This document shows, in pieces, positions 24,863 through 36,305 of a stretch of DNA of 64,000 bases. The notes beneath the pieces are model-generated. The model had not been told where the DNA came from. It saw only the letters and a program-made list of their open reading frames with translations, and made no database searches. Source of the DNA: Kalmusia sp. IMI 367209 (lineage: Eukaryota > Ascomycota > Dothideomycetes > Pleosporales > Didymosphaeriaceae); assembly GCA_027946365.1 (NCBI GenBank), contig JAPEUQ010000002.1:372001-436000 (forward strand), in the 5' to 3' direction. The position numbers and the translations under genes are program-made. How positions within the stretch are numbered: position 1 is the first letter of the stretch; every line of letters starts with the position of its first letter.

Positions 24863-25648
24863 ATGCTGGGCACGACTACTACAACTACTACAATTACTAC
24901 AACTAGTACAACTAGTACGACCAATATGGGAAACCTATCTTTATGCGATAATTCGCACTCATACCGGCCAATGCCGTTCGTGAACGAATATCATGACTCG
25001 ATTGCGAGTGGAAACGGATCCTTTCCCAGTGACGAGGGCCACACGAGTTCCGATTCAGACGAAGTTACCGAGATTGAAGACATGATTCTCACTCTCAGAT
25101 CGAGCGACAGTACAACGGTTCGCCTCCCCTCAGGCAAGACTATATCGAACAGGCGGACACCTGGCTCTCACACTTCGAAACATCGGCCCCGAAAAACGCC
25201 CTCACCCACATCGTCAATTCATCCCTCGAAAAAACTACGTGGCAACTGCGCCATGATTCGGGATCCTTCTCCTACCACAACACAGACCCCAACGCGTGCA
25301 CCTCCACCAAAGCACACACGCGACCCTTTATCCTCATCTTCAGACCACGACACCACCTCTATCCAACCATCACCATCATCTAATCATCCTTCGTCGCTGG
25401 ACCGCATACGGCTCACGACACGTAACATTACGATCCGCAGCTCCGACGCACAGATGCTCGCGGGGCTGCCACTGACGCAGCAGCACGCACTCCTAGCGAC
25501 GGCGCAAAAGGCAGTTGCGAAGGCGGACAGGGCGGGACAGCATTTCAGGGCAAAGATGGACTCGCATGGGAACCTGAAGAGTAAGGAACGCTTTGTGAAC
25601 GATGTGCCTGGTGGGAAGAGCCACAGAAACCGGTTTATGGCGCAGTGA
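24863..25648 (+). CDS. hypothetical protein with Thr-rich start and basic conserved-looking tail
   Basis: A single open frame of 261 codons. The first 20 residues are nearly all Thr, encoded by an ACT/ACA-type trinucleotide tract. A second ATG at 24926 (MGNLSLCDN) may be the true start, giving about 240 residues. Then come an acidic segment, a Ser/Thr/Pro-rich basic disordered part, and a more ordered tail with LAGLPLTQQHALLATAQKAV, KADRAGQHFRAKMD and KSHRNRF. No family is recognised. The even codon use and compact C-terminal block suggest a real protein. Its isolated position beside repeats hints at a lineage-specific gene. Confidence 0.5.
   Translation: MLGTTTTTTTITTTSTTSTTNMGNLSLCDNSHSYRPMPFVNEYHDSIASGNGSFPSDEGHTSSDSDEVTEIEDMILTLRSSDSTTVRLPSGKTISNRRTPGSHTSKHRPRKTPSPTSSIHPSKKLRGNCAMIRDPSPTTTQTPTRAPPPKHTRDPLSSSSDHDTTSIQPSPSSNHPSSLDRIRLTTRNITIRSSDAQMLAGLPLTQQHALLATAQKAVAKADRAGQHFRAKMDSHGNLKSKERFVNDVPGGKSHRNRFMAQ
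24868..24921 (+). repeat. ACT/ACA trinucleotide microsatellite
   Basis: Imperfect tandem ACTACA and ACTAGTACA units encode the poly-Thr start of the ORF at 24863. The length may vary between isolates, which makes the upstream start codon doubtful. Confidence 0.6.
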
Positions 25649-26306
25649 GGATGGGCGGTACATGTATTGTAGCTGGAAGAAATGAACGTTGATTAGTGCC
25701 AAAGATGTGAGCTTTTGCCCTGCGTGTTCACAAAAAGCGAGTGACCTGTCGTGTGGAGGTGCTTCGGAGGGTTGGTTGACGCTTCTTGTGTGCGAATTAT
25801 GCTGTTTGGTAAGTTGATACTTGTTAGTTTGTAGAATCCGACCCAGTTCCGTTAGCGATGTGTAAGCGTTGCACTCCTCAGGGGGGCTGAAATTGCAGTG
25901 CAAGTTTATCCGCGCCAATCTGTAGCCGTATGTGTAAGTCCTAGCCTTGCTTTGCCGCGTATGCCAGGTTGCTACACAAACACATCATCCGCGCCAACCG
26001 CTGCGGCCACTATGCTCCGATACTCCTTCTATGCCTTCTTCGAATCAAGCCACCTCACCTAGCTGCCTCGTTCTCGATGCGAAATAGTGCTCTGCATCGG
26101 ACTTCTGGCACTGACTTGGTTTGCGCTATCAGCTTCGGCGGGATGGGTGGGTGATGACGAGATATTAGATTCTGAAGACCAGGCACAGCATCGACCCAGG
26201 GGACAATATGAGACTGTTAAGATGGTGCACCGCTTCTTTAGTCCCATTGGTGCATCTGTGCTTGAAATTTGCAACATGGGCAAGCATCGTCGGAGCTAGA
26301 GTCCCA
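25649..26306. other. intergenic region without a supported gene
   Basis: Short frames only. One, about 26063-26299 on the plus strand, has a hydrophobic start but no ATG of its own and no splice partner that I could support. Confidence 0.4.
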
Positions 26307-26378
26307 CAGTAACGTGCGAATTGACAGTAACGTGCGAATTGACAGTAACGTGCGAATTGACAGTAACGTGCGAATTGA
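26307..26378 (+). repeat. 18-bp minisatellite, four perfect copies
   Basis: CAGTAACGTGCGAATTGA is repeated four times without a mismatch at 26307, 26325, 26343 and 26361. Perfect identity implies recent expansion or active homogenisation. It sits just before the truncated RTA1-like gene. Confidence 0.95.
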
Positions 26379-26487
26379 AGTATCTCCTTCCTTTTCACGG
26401 ATTAACACGACTAGAGGGCTCGTGCGCTACTCGATGATACGATTCAAATAGATGTCGTGCAGATGGTGAGAATACGAAACGAAGCTC

Positions 26488-27016
26488 GATCTAGCAGACA
26501 CGATTGTTCTAATTGGACTCTGTTCTCAAATTATGAGTGTTGGATGTGTCGGGCTGGTGTTCCATCTACACGTGCGCAAGCATCATGATACCAAGTCAGT
26601 CATACATGGGTTGGATTGGGAGAAATACTCGATCTTGCTATATATGCTCAGCATTATGAATACGCTTCACAATTTCTTCCGCGTCATCGAATACACTTTA
26701 GATGGTAAGTGAAGGCAGGTTATACCTTTACGTACAAGACTTTGCTAATCCGATGCTGTGTAGACGTTGTAGATGCTCGCTCTCGTAAGTGGCCAAATTA
26801 CGTGTTCGATGCTATTTCCATGCTCTTCGTGCTGAAAATCTGCAGTAAGTGGTTTGATTCTGGCTTTGAATAGGCCATCGGATACCAAATTGCTGTTTGG
26901 ACATGACAGAGTCGCACAAATTGATTGCCTTAGAAGCTTACTCGGCGCAGTTGGTATATCATGACCGTTCTCAAATGCACAGGATCAAGACATCTTGGTC
27001 TCTTTGGGTGACATAA
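26488..27016 (+). pseudogene. 3' part of an RTA1-like membrane protein gene (5' end missing)
   Basis: Coding-like exons 26488-26704, 26764-26844 and 26910-27016 match the C-terminal half of RTA1-family seven-helix proteins (lipid-translocating exporter-like). Motifs are IVLIGLCSQIMSVG, LVFHLHVRKHH, FFRVIEYTLD (family FRVVEY-x-G) and NYVFDAISMLFVL (family YVFDA-x-M). The first intron is a perfect 59-nt intron (GTAAGT donor, CTAAT branch, TAG acceptor). The second (GTAAGT donor, CAG acceptor) is likely but less sure. Upstream, the expected first four helices are missing: a TGA and then the 18-bp minisatellite lie there. Truncation by rearrangement at the repeat is the simplest reading. Confidence 0.5.
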
Positions 27017-27842
27017 ATTCTTGGAAGGTGAAGGCGACACACTGGTGCGCGCTTTAGATTACTCGCATGAATGATCTGAGTATTTTGAAATCTAACGAAA
27101 TCAAACGATCGAGATTCCTCATATTTGTGGTATTGGTAGCTCTTGGACACTACGAATCAATCACATGAGTACGAGAGTTTGATTTTGAGAGAGTGACGTG
27201 ACTCTTGCTCTTAGAAATTCTGAATGTATGACCATCATTTTTTTTGTGATGCCGCGATTCATTTCCTAACACGTGACCGAAATCGTGATACTAAAGCCAC
27301 TATTCAATGCTTTCGGTATATTGCTGATAACTTATCGCAAGAACAGTAGACCATTGGAAAAGCGCATCCGAGCATGATAAGCATTTGTTATCATGGCGAT
27401 AATGAAGGGGTACAGGAGAAGCGAAACGGCCCTGAGACGGCTCCCACTTCCGGAAACGGAAATCTCCGCCTTATATCCGAGTGTTCTCATATCAACTCCC
27501 ATTTTCGCACTAGATGCTATTCTTATCTTTACAAAGTCATGATTTCCATCTATTTTGTGTCTTTAAGATAGACTACTATGATAAGCTGCTTGCAATCAAG
27601 GCAGTCGTGTCTTGGTCAATGCCTTACGTGGTACGCAAGTGGGCATCTAGCGTGTAGCACTAAGCAGTGACTCCAATGATGATCCAAGTCTATCCACTCC
27701 ACATGCCACGACCCACACCTTGCCCCATGCATCTCGCTACCCCACACGCCCTAAAGTGACGGATACGCACATACAGTGCTTTTGTGCTTGCATCACTCGG
27801 AAGTGTCTGCTCATTGTTGTAGCTACTCTCTAGCTCGAAAAA
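27017..27842. other. intergenic, AT-rich, no supported gene
   Basis: Nothing coding is seen. The last 150 nt should hold the promoter of the Zn2Cys6 gene at 27843. Confidence 0.45.
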
Positions 27843-30151
27843 ATGACGACAGGCCAAGAGCGGCTCCGATTTGTCACGCCGCCGGGACAATACGTCTTCA
27901 GGGCAACCAAACAGCGGACCTTCAAAGCGTGTCGGGCATGTCGACAGCAAAAGGCACGTTGTCACATTGCTGAGGAGCCCCCGTGCCGACGCTGCCACGC
28001 GACTGGACGAGACTGCGTCTTTGATGTACTAGCTTCAAGGCCAGGGAAGAGACGGAAAATTTCAGATATAGCGTCTAGACACAATTTCAACGAAAGTCAG
28101 GAGAAGACACGCGAAAACACTATCCAAGAGGGCAGCCATCCCTCACAAGTTCATTCAGACTCACAATCTCAAATGAGTTGCACTAGCCGAATAGGTGTGT
28201 AGAATTGTGCCAGTCACCTAGGCCAACAATCAGCTGACAGTATCTCAGATGACGCCTCTCAGCAAAACAACATCACTGACGATGTTCATAGTCCGGGAGA
28301 TTTGTATTCGCTTCAACTGAATGCTCCTATAACCGCAGTGCAAACCTTACGTCCTGTATCTACACCGACTGCTTCGACTTCTCCGCAGAGTCAAGGTCTC
28401 TTCGCATCGTCACACACTACTACATCATCACGTCTTCAAGTTGGCGTAGAAGAACCAGCACAAGAAATGTTCAGTTATGATGATGTTATCTCTAATGGTC
28501 TAATCACGGAATCTCAAGCCCGGAAGCTATTTCACTTGTACATGGCTAGCTCGAACATCTTTCTTCCCCTCTTCAATCCCATTACGGATACATTCGAAAC
28601 GATACGAAAACGGTCCACCTTCTGTTTAATTGCCATTCTATCCGTCACTGCAAGAGTTGAACATGATGGGAGTATCTCGGAGCACTTTGCTAAAAGGTGT
28701 TTTGCCGAAACTGAGAAGTACGCAGCACGTACATTGTTTAATAATCCTCCCAAGATTGAAGATATTCAGGGCATGCTCGTCCTTGCTGCGTATTCTGAGT
28801 CAAATTGGTTTGCTGTTAGTCACGCTTGCGAAATGGCCCAAACCTTAAAGCTTGGTGATTGCTTGCAAAAGCTTTTGGAAGCACCGAATAGCGCTGCACG
28901 TACATCTGGCGTTGTATCTGGCGTCGGCCAGAAGCAGCTCGTTCGGATGGTCCGAACCTTGCTCGTGTTGCAGAATGTTGAGCGAGAGGTTGCTAGCGGT
29001 ACGTCGCGAACATCGAAATTGAATGCAATCGACGAGCGATTGATAAGAGCATTCTTGCAAAGTAAAAACTCTGGAATACTAGACATTCGTGTGGCATCGA
29101 CGATAGAAATTACTCAGCTCCGAGGTTTGTGCCACCTGGCAAGTCTCTGGTCGACCTTTATTCGTTACTGACGTGCTACAGCTCGTCAGCTTCAGGCCAT
29201 AGAAAGCGCTCATATCTTTCCTGGAAGAATGGAAGAACAACTAGGGAAATACCAGAGACATATTGAAAGCTGGTTTCAATATTGGGATGAAGTGTATGAA
29301 GGTAGGAATTCGCGTTTTCATTCTCATGGACATTTTTTTTTCTTGGCGATCCTGCAGATGATTGACTTATGACATACAGATCATGAGCTCCATGTTGAGA
29401 GCATATATCGCACTAGCCTCTGCCTCCAGCGAGATTATGCGTTTATTATACTCAGTAGCGCAATAATCAGCAAACTTGGCAGAGGACTTAGGCGTCAGAC
29501 TGCTCCCATTCAGTTAACAGCGGAAATGAGAGGCATCATTGATCTCACAATGGATCGAGGAATCAAAGTACTGTTATTCATAGCCCAGAGTGACTCGTAC
29601 AAATGGCACCTCCAACGCGCACCAACTTACTCCGGACTTTTTGCTGTATTTGCAGGTACGCTCTACCGAACAAATCTACAGATATAATGATACTAATCAA
29701 GATAATAGCTGCTTTAGTTCTCAGACTGTCTTTCATACTGCCTCGCGCGATAGATTGGTCTCAGCTGCTGTCAGCATATTCGGCTATTGCCGATGTTCTA
29801 CAGCCAGGATATCCAAAATACGCCTTACTTCTCCACGATCTTGTCAAGACAGCCTCCGAGAATACTCCTTCAGCTTCACAACTACTGAACACTAATACAT
29901 ATGATCCCCAAAGCTCGAGTATTGCACCAGAGATATCGTTCGGCTACACCAGTGACCAACCAACCTCCGCAGCGGCACCCATAGAGTCTCCTTTCCCAAA
30001 TCATGACTCAGGACAGGATAGTTATTCGAGCCACGAACGATCAGGTATTCAATCACTGTACACTGATCTGACGCTGGACTACAACTCTTTCACTGCATCA
30101 CTTGCTGCGTATGACGGCGATCTGACGAATGCGTTCGATTACATGTCATGA
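27843..30151 (+). CDS. Zn2Cys6 fungal transcription factor (first module)
   Basis: A 688-residue zinc-cluster regulator with five exons: 27843-28194, 28249-29124, 29182-29301, 29380-29655 and 29709-30151. All junctions have GT-AG ends and preserve frame. The binuclear cluster is C30-x2-C33-x6-C40-x7-C48-x2-C51-x6-C58 with the basic loop RACRQQKARC. A fungal-specific regulatory domain follows, around residues 210-560 (for example GLITESQARKLFHLYM and IFLPLFNP). The last 100 residues are Ser/Pro/Asp-rich and may be an activation domain. It ends only 170 nt from the 3' end of the convergent amidase gene, and an ACS-type permease follows. It may therefore control both, but this is inferred from position only. 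Confidence 0.85.
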
Positions 30152-30321
30152 AACAAGCTTAAAGTATGCACACTTGATTGATGGCTGCCATAGTATTACG
30201 CTATACTAGATATGGGTCTACTTCAAAGAAAGCATCCTATTTTATTCATGATCTCTTAGATGCCTAATTTGCATGCAATGCGCGTCGGTCTTTCCACCAA
30301 AAGTTGAACCTGCCCAGGCAT

Positions 30322-32320
30322 CTAAAGAGAAGCCTTCGGGGGATTATTGACTATGTCATCGATGATCTCAGTCGTTCTGATCAACTCTTCATCGTCAAAT
30401 GGGCGACCAATGATTTGGAGGGTAACCGGCTGATTTTTCCACAAGCGAGGATCATCTGCATCAATTTGATAAGCTGCTTTACTAAAGAATGGTGTGGAAT
30501 GGATAGCTTACATAGATCCTGATATGCTTTATCAAATGGATTGCCTCGTTGTGGTTTGTATGTCTTGTCTTTTGGATCATCCTTTTCGCTAATTTTGAAC
30601 TTCTTTAGTGGGAGTATTATGGAAGGGTAATCTAGGAGGTTGAAAAGAGTGGTATATCCCCACCATGGAAGAAAGTCATGTGGATAGCCCGCTGATGGAG
30701 ATGCCGGGCAGATTAACCCGTCTATTGGTCGCCCGATGGTAGTTCTCCCTGCGGTCTGGTCCCAAGCGTCGCAAAAGAGCTCTTTATATTGATTCATTCT
30801 TTGGACACGCTTTTTATCATCAGTAACAGTGAAAAACACCAGACAAGTATATGCATAGTGAGTCATACCTTTAATGCTTCTCTCGCACTCATGGGCTCTC
30901 TTCCGATATTGTAGATGCGATAGAGCTCTTTGACAGGAGCAATCAATTCTTCTCCAGCTTGCTCGAGGCGACTCATACTATCTTCAGTTCCACACTGGTA
31001 ATAAATGTCGAACTGCAATATTGGGGTCAGCATTTATCAAAATTAGGGAAGCCCCTTGTCGACCCACGTAAACTTGCGATGCTTCCCATGAATCAAAGGG
31101 CACTTCGAATTTGATCACTATTGAGCAAGTCAGTTGAAAACCAATTCGAAGACCCGGCGTTCAAAAGCTTTACCTTCATGGCCCTGTAACTTGAGTTTCT
31201 CGGCGGTCTGGCGCATTGCTCTCAAAAGGGGGGGATGCGGCATCACGGAGCCGTCAAATTCCAAAATACCAAACGCGAGTTTTCCCTTCGGTCTCTCAAT
31301 ATTCCGCCAGCCCAAAGGAATGGATGTCGTGTCATATCTCGACTGAGGCTGGCTGACGAGAATGCGGGTGAGCAATTCGAGGTCTGACATGGTGTGGCAG
31401 ACAGGACCGCATGATACTCTGCAGTCCAGCTGGCCGCTTTCCACACTCTGCATTGCTCTCTTTGGGACCCGATCCGCCGTTGGACGAATGCCGTAAAGAC
31501 CATTGAACGCCGCAGGTGCGCGAATCGATCCACCAATGTCGGTTGACGGTGTGAATGGGCTACCGTGTAGAGCTACTAATGCAGCATCACCACCTGAACT
31601 TCCGCCCGCTCCAAACTCGGTGTTGAAAGGATTCAGTGTCCTACCAAATAGAGGGCTCACCGTCTCTAACGCCATGCCGGTTTGTGGCATAGTAGTTTTA
31701 GCGTAGAATACAGCTCCGGCTTCACGCAGGATTCTGACAACGGCAGATTCCCTTTTAGCTCTGTGAGTGGCGTTTGCTGCATAACCCCACGTTGTCGCCG
31801 TTTCTGGTACATCGAAGGTATCCTAGTCCTCCAAATAAACGACATGATCTCATTCACGAAGGGAGCTTGGGTACCTTGAGTGCGACTGGTAATCCGTGTA
31901 ATGGCCCTATTGGTTTACCCTCACGGCGAAGATACTCGTCCAGCTCTGCTGCTCTTTTGAGGCCTGATTCAGGGAAGAAAGCAGTAAGGCAATTCACCTG
32001 AGCCATTCTCCGTTAATAGAAGAATTGCAACGAAAATGTCGCAAGTTCGCGCTTACTAACTGGTGTGCGATAGCTGCGCGGCCTGCAAATGCTTCTAATA
32101 CGCTCACTGATGAAAGCTCACCTGAAGAAAGCTTTGCCACTAAGTTCGTTGCGCTATCCTCGGTGATTACCAGCGCCGCTTGCGACAACAGCCCACACGT
32201 CCGGGGAATGTCGCGAACATCTTTCAAATCTCGCGGTGGCGCGCTTGATAGTTTCCATTTCGAGGGAATTGCCTGGTCGATGGCAGTACGAAGTTCTTCC
32301 GCAGCAGTTTCCCAGTGCAT
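30322..32320 (-). CDS. amidase (amidase-signature family, acetamidase-like)
   Basis: Seven exons: 32320-32057, 31997-31875, 31822-31174, 31117-31074, 31012-30869, 30809-30512 and 30473-30322. They join to 1674 nt, 557 residues, normal for fungal amidases. The Ser-cisSer-Lys triad is visible: Lys in LHGLPVALKDTFDV, Ser in STDIGGSIRAPA, and Ser in GAGGSSGGDAALVA. The C-terminus has the usual QPVTLQIIGRPFDDEEL. It hydrolyses a carboxamide to acid plus ammonia; the substrate is not predictable. Introns are 49-61 nt except the last, only 38 nt (30474-30511), which is short even for fungi but needed for the frame. The gene is divergent from the permease at 32797, sharing a 476-nt promoter region. 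Confidence 0.9.
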
Positions 32321-32796
32321 GATGATTGCTCAAGTTGTTAGGTCGAAATTTGAAAGGTACGACGAAGGCCTGAACTTCGACGCAGTAAGAAAGAACAAAG
32401 TTTCTATATTTTTGCCGCTGAGATTTGCAAGATAGCACACTATACTATGTTATCTGGTAGGATACGATGTTCCGGTACCTTAGGTGGGGAATACGGAAAT
32501 TCCCCTTTCTGGAAATGAGGTCCGTACCCGCACCGGAGCCGGCACGCTCAACTCAATGTATCTAGGCGGCAGACCGGCAATGATATCAAAGAGCTCCACC
32601 AAATAGACTGAACATGTGCAGCCATGGTTCGTGAATGGTCCACATTTCGCTGCGGCCTGCACTCCGCCTAGAGGTTAGCTTTCCCCGCAATCCGGTATCT
32701 TTACCAGACCCCCTGGTCTGAGCACCTCGAATGCATAAAGGATCGCTGTTTGGGCGCAAATTGTTTGGCTCCATCTCAAAAAACCTCTTTACTATT
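32321..32796. promoter_or_regulatory. shared divergent promoter of amidase and permease genes
   Basis: This 476-nt interval separates two divergent genes that plausibly act in one pathway. CGG and CCG triplets, as used by Zn2Cys6 proteins, occur (for example around 32530-32580), but no clear inverted or everted pair was proven by eye. No coding frame is supported. Confidence 0.45.
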
Positions 32797-34729
32797 ATGG
32801 CGATGTCTTTCGTTGACGAGAAGCTCGAGAAATCCGATGTGGACATGAAGGTGCAACCCTCTGTCAACACGTGCACAGGAGAAGTTATCGAATACAGCGC
32901 AGAAGAAGAGGCGAGGATTCGCAGGAAAATCGACATGCGTCTACTACCAGCACTCACCGTATTGTACTTGATGTCGTATTTGGATCGATCCAACAGTCAG
33001 TACTTTTAACCATCTTTCCGCATATTATTGCTTCCTACATGCGCATCGTACACATTATGATTTTCTAATACACAGTCTGATAGTGGGCAATGCTGCAATC
33101 ATTGGGCTAAAAAAAGATCTTAATCTCAACCCAACCCAATACAACCTCTGCCTTACGTTATTCTTCATCCCGTACTCGCTTTTCGAAGTACCTTCCAACC
33201 TAATGCTAAAAGTCTTGAGGCCATCGATTTGGATAGCTATCATGATGCTTGCATGGGGAATGGTTGCGACGTGAGTGCATTCCTCCTACCACCTGTAGCG
33301 GTTCTCATATATTAAGAGCCTTTATACAGGTTGATGGGTATCGTGCAAAACTTCTCTGGGCTGATGGCTGCGAGATTTATGCTCGCTGTGGGCGAGGTAC
33401 GCCCACCACGAAACATAAGCTCAGTCTTCTGTCGCTAATTCCAGTAACCAGGCCGGCTTCTTCCCTGCTGCAGCTTACTTACTCACTATCTGGTACAAGA
33501 GGCACGAGATCCAATTGCGCATGGCTGTATTCTACTCAGTCGGCGCATTCTCAGGTGCGGTATCCGGACTTCTCGCTTATCTGATCAACAAGATGGATGG
33601 TGTTGGTGGGCTTGAAGGCTGGAGATGGTATGTGTGTAAACATGTACTTCATACAAAAGCTAATTTTCATAGGGTATTCATTCTCGAAGGCCTGCTCACC
33701 GTCCTTCTGGGCGTATTGTCTCCTCTCTATCTTCCAGACAGCCCAGAAGCGTGCAAATTTCTCAGCGAAGAAGAGAAAAAGATTGTAGCGCACCGCCTAC
33801 AGATGGACACTGGCACAGTGAATGGATCGAGCAAGCCAGACGAAAGTTTCAAGTGGAAATATGTATTGTCGGCGTTCAAAGATTGGAAGGTGTGGACAGT
33901 AGTTGTTATCTACTGGGGGAGTGCTATTCCTGTCTATGGGTCAGTCTTACGTTCTTCAGCTTTTGCCTCAATATTGACAAGGCGCGGCAGATTCATTTAC
34001 ACCTTGCCAACTGTCATAGTTGAATTAGGCTATACGGCCCAGATCGCTGTAAGAGTAACTCTGCTACGCATTCTTACGAAATGCTGATGTTGAACTCGTA
34101 GCAATTGATGACAATGCCAATTTATGCGGCAGCCGTGGTAGCGATTCTAGTCACAGCATATCTATCCGATAGGGCACATTCGCGGTCCATGTTTGTGATT
34201 ATTCCCCTCCTTGTTGGCGGCGTCGGCCTTATTGGTCTGCTTGCAATTCCCAAAGGAAAGGTGCCTGGAGCATTATATGCTATGCTTTTCCTTGTTGCAA
34301 TGGGTCTTTACACTATTGTATGCGGTACGGTGGCATGGACGGGTAAGCCAACTCTTATTGCTCTTCTTTTCTTGTCCTCGAAAAAAGTCTTGCAGTGCTG
34401 ATCGGAGTGACTTTGTAGGGAACAATCTTTCCGGACAATGGAAGCGAGCCTCAGGCACGGCGCTCATGATATCTGTCGGCAATCTGGGCGGCGTGGCAGG
34501 AACAAATATCTACCTTGCTCGCGAGGCGCCATACTACTGGACTGGCTACGGTGTATCACTTGGAGTAATTTTTTGCTCCACGCTGGCTGCTGTATTTTTG
34601 AGATGGAAGCTCAAGGCAATCAACAGGGCAAGAGATGAGATGAACCTGGATGATATATATGACAAATACACAGAGGAGGAACTATGGTACATGGGTGACG
34701 AGAGTCCGCTCTTCCGATATACGACATAA
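32797..34729 (+). CDS. MFS permease, anion:cation symporter (ACS) family
   Basis: Eight exons: 32797-32995, 33084-33270, 33330-33396, 33452-33627, 33673-33939, 33991-34048, 34102-34342 and 34419-34729. They give 501 residues with the 12-helix layout of the Dal5/Tna1-like ACS family of plasma-membrane permeases (allantoate, nicotinate, pantothenate and similar acids). Landmarks are LMSYLDRSN at the end of helix 1, LFFIPYSLFEVPSNLML, GIVQNFSGLMAARFMLAVGEAGFFP, LPDSPEACKFL in the central loop, and NIYLAREAPYYWTGYGVSLG near the C-terminus. Short introns have GTCAGT or GTGAGT donors. An upstream in-frame ATG (32731) is a possible longer start. The neighbouring amidase suggests uptake of an amide, ureide or its carboxylate. 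Confidence 0.9.
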
Positions 34730-35035
34730 TCATAGGCTTGGAACGCATCAGAGAGGATTCAAGGGTGAGCAGGTATGCTTTAAGTTGAGATGAGTAAGAA
34801 CATTCAATAGAGTTTGCTATGGAGAATGTACGAATTTAGATTTATGTAGACTGAGGAGCTCACTATATTTTTATATCGGTCAATGTATAGAAATGCTTGG
34901 CTAATACCTTGAATATAAGGCATTCATACCAAATTTTTATTGAACAGGATTCACATATAAGGTATCCTCCAACTCTTCCGCTTCGTACGGCCAACATGGG
35001 AAATGTTACCATAACTTCTATACAAGCTTCATCTT
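34730..35035. other. convergent 3' flanks, no gene seen
   Basis: An AT-rich gap of 306 nt between the permease and the minus-strand secreted propeller gene. Confidence 0.5.
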
Positions 35036-36305
35036 TCACACCAGAACAGCCATTCCCTGCGACGAGCTTCCCGCGATTCCTGAGAGACTGAAGTGTTGCG
35101 CTTGCTTCGCTGAGCCCTGCCCACCTGAAACATCCAATACTGTAATCGCGGCACTCGTGGTCCCATTCCCTGGCGACAAAGCATATACAAAGTTGCCTGC
35201 GCTCCTCAAATCAATCAGACCCGGGTCACCATTCGCCGACAGATCAAGCTCCTTGATTATGCTCGCATCTTTGAGGCTCATCTCGAATACACGGTTCTTC
35301 GCGACATCGGTTACGAAAGCGGATTGCGTAGCTCCGGAGATGGTAGACCAACAGGTTGCTGCCTGGCCTTCAATAGGCTGCAGATTTGCAGCGGTTGCTT
35401 TCCCAGTTTGATCAACGTTCAAAATTGCGGCACCGAAAGAAGCGTCGGTCACGAAGAGGGAGTTTCCATTACCGGGTATGGGCGCTGAGCCAAAGAGGAC
35501 TGCTGTTCCATTGGGTGAGCTGCGAACATCCTGGGTAGAGAGGCTCGATGCCCCGCAACGATCCTGATTAATCTTGAAAGTAGACAGAAAGCCTGTGTTA
35601 TTGACCGTTGGGTCGCCTTTCACCGTTGTGAACAAGCTCATTTCGTCATTTGAAAAGAAAGTATGCGAGACAGTGTTGGTAGGACCAACAGGCGGGGTAG
35701 ACTGGCCGATGTTGAACGGACGCAGGTCGTCCATTTGTCCGAGGCCTTTGGGTGAAAATGTCGCACAGGATATACCGGCTAAGGCTCCTGTGGTGCCAAC
35801 GCATACGAGATTATTCTTTCCTGATGCGGCAACGGTGGTAGGGAATTCTCCAGGTATAGCGACTGGCTGGCCGACGACGGTCAAACAGGTTGGATCTTTG
35901 GGCGAGATTGATAGCATGGTCAATGTATTAGAGCCAGCGTTTACAGCAAAGATATTCTAAAGAATGTCAGTTGCACGTTCGAAATACATGACGGGGTGAA
36001 CCTACGTTTCCTACGACTGTTAGTGCTGACTGACCGACCAGTGCATCAGGCTTTGCAGGCTGGCCAGTAGCCCCGTCGATCGAGTTGGAGCCTGCTCCAC
36101 CAGTTTTGATCGAATTGCCTTTTACAAGTGAACCATCATTTTTGATTGGCAGCGCTACGACTGCATTCTCCGCCTCGTTGGTGATGAAGTAGACAGCTTT
36201 GCCGACGGCTGTTTTAGCTGTGCTTTTGCGTCCATGTGGAACGGCTTCTCCGAGAGATGCTAGGAAAGCGAATAAGACTGTGACTTTTGCTGATAGCACG
36301 GTCAT
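35036..36305 (-). CDS. secreted lactonase-like beta-propeller (3-carboxymuconate cyclase-like)
   Basis: Two exons, 36305-36006 and 35956-35036, with a 49-nt intron (GTAGGT donor, CTGAC branch, TAG acceptor), give 406 residues. A signal peptide covers about the first 20 residues. The rest has repeated beta-rich units with Gly/Asn/Asp turns (NIFAVNAGSNTLTMLSISP, GNSLFVTDASFGAAILNVD, RSAGNFVYALSPGNG) as in seven-bladed lactonase/carboxymuconate-cyclase-like propellers. Secreted fungal proteins of this group are abundant cell-wall or culture antigens, and enzymatic activity is usually unproven. The annotation as a fold is firmer than any reaction. It ends convergent with the permease and is probably not part of that module. 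Confidence 0.75.

Noticed and set aside
26087..26299. 70-codon frame resembling a signal peptide followed by an acidic part
   Set aside because: Begins at GTG with a TAG just upstream, and no credible upstream exon supplies an ATG.
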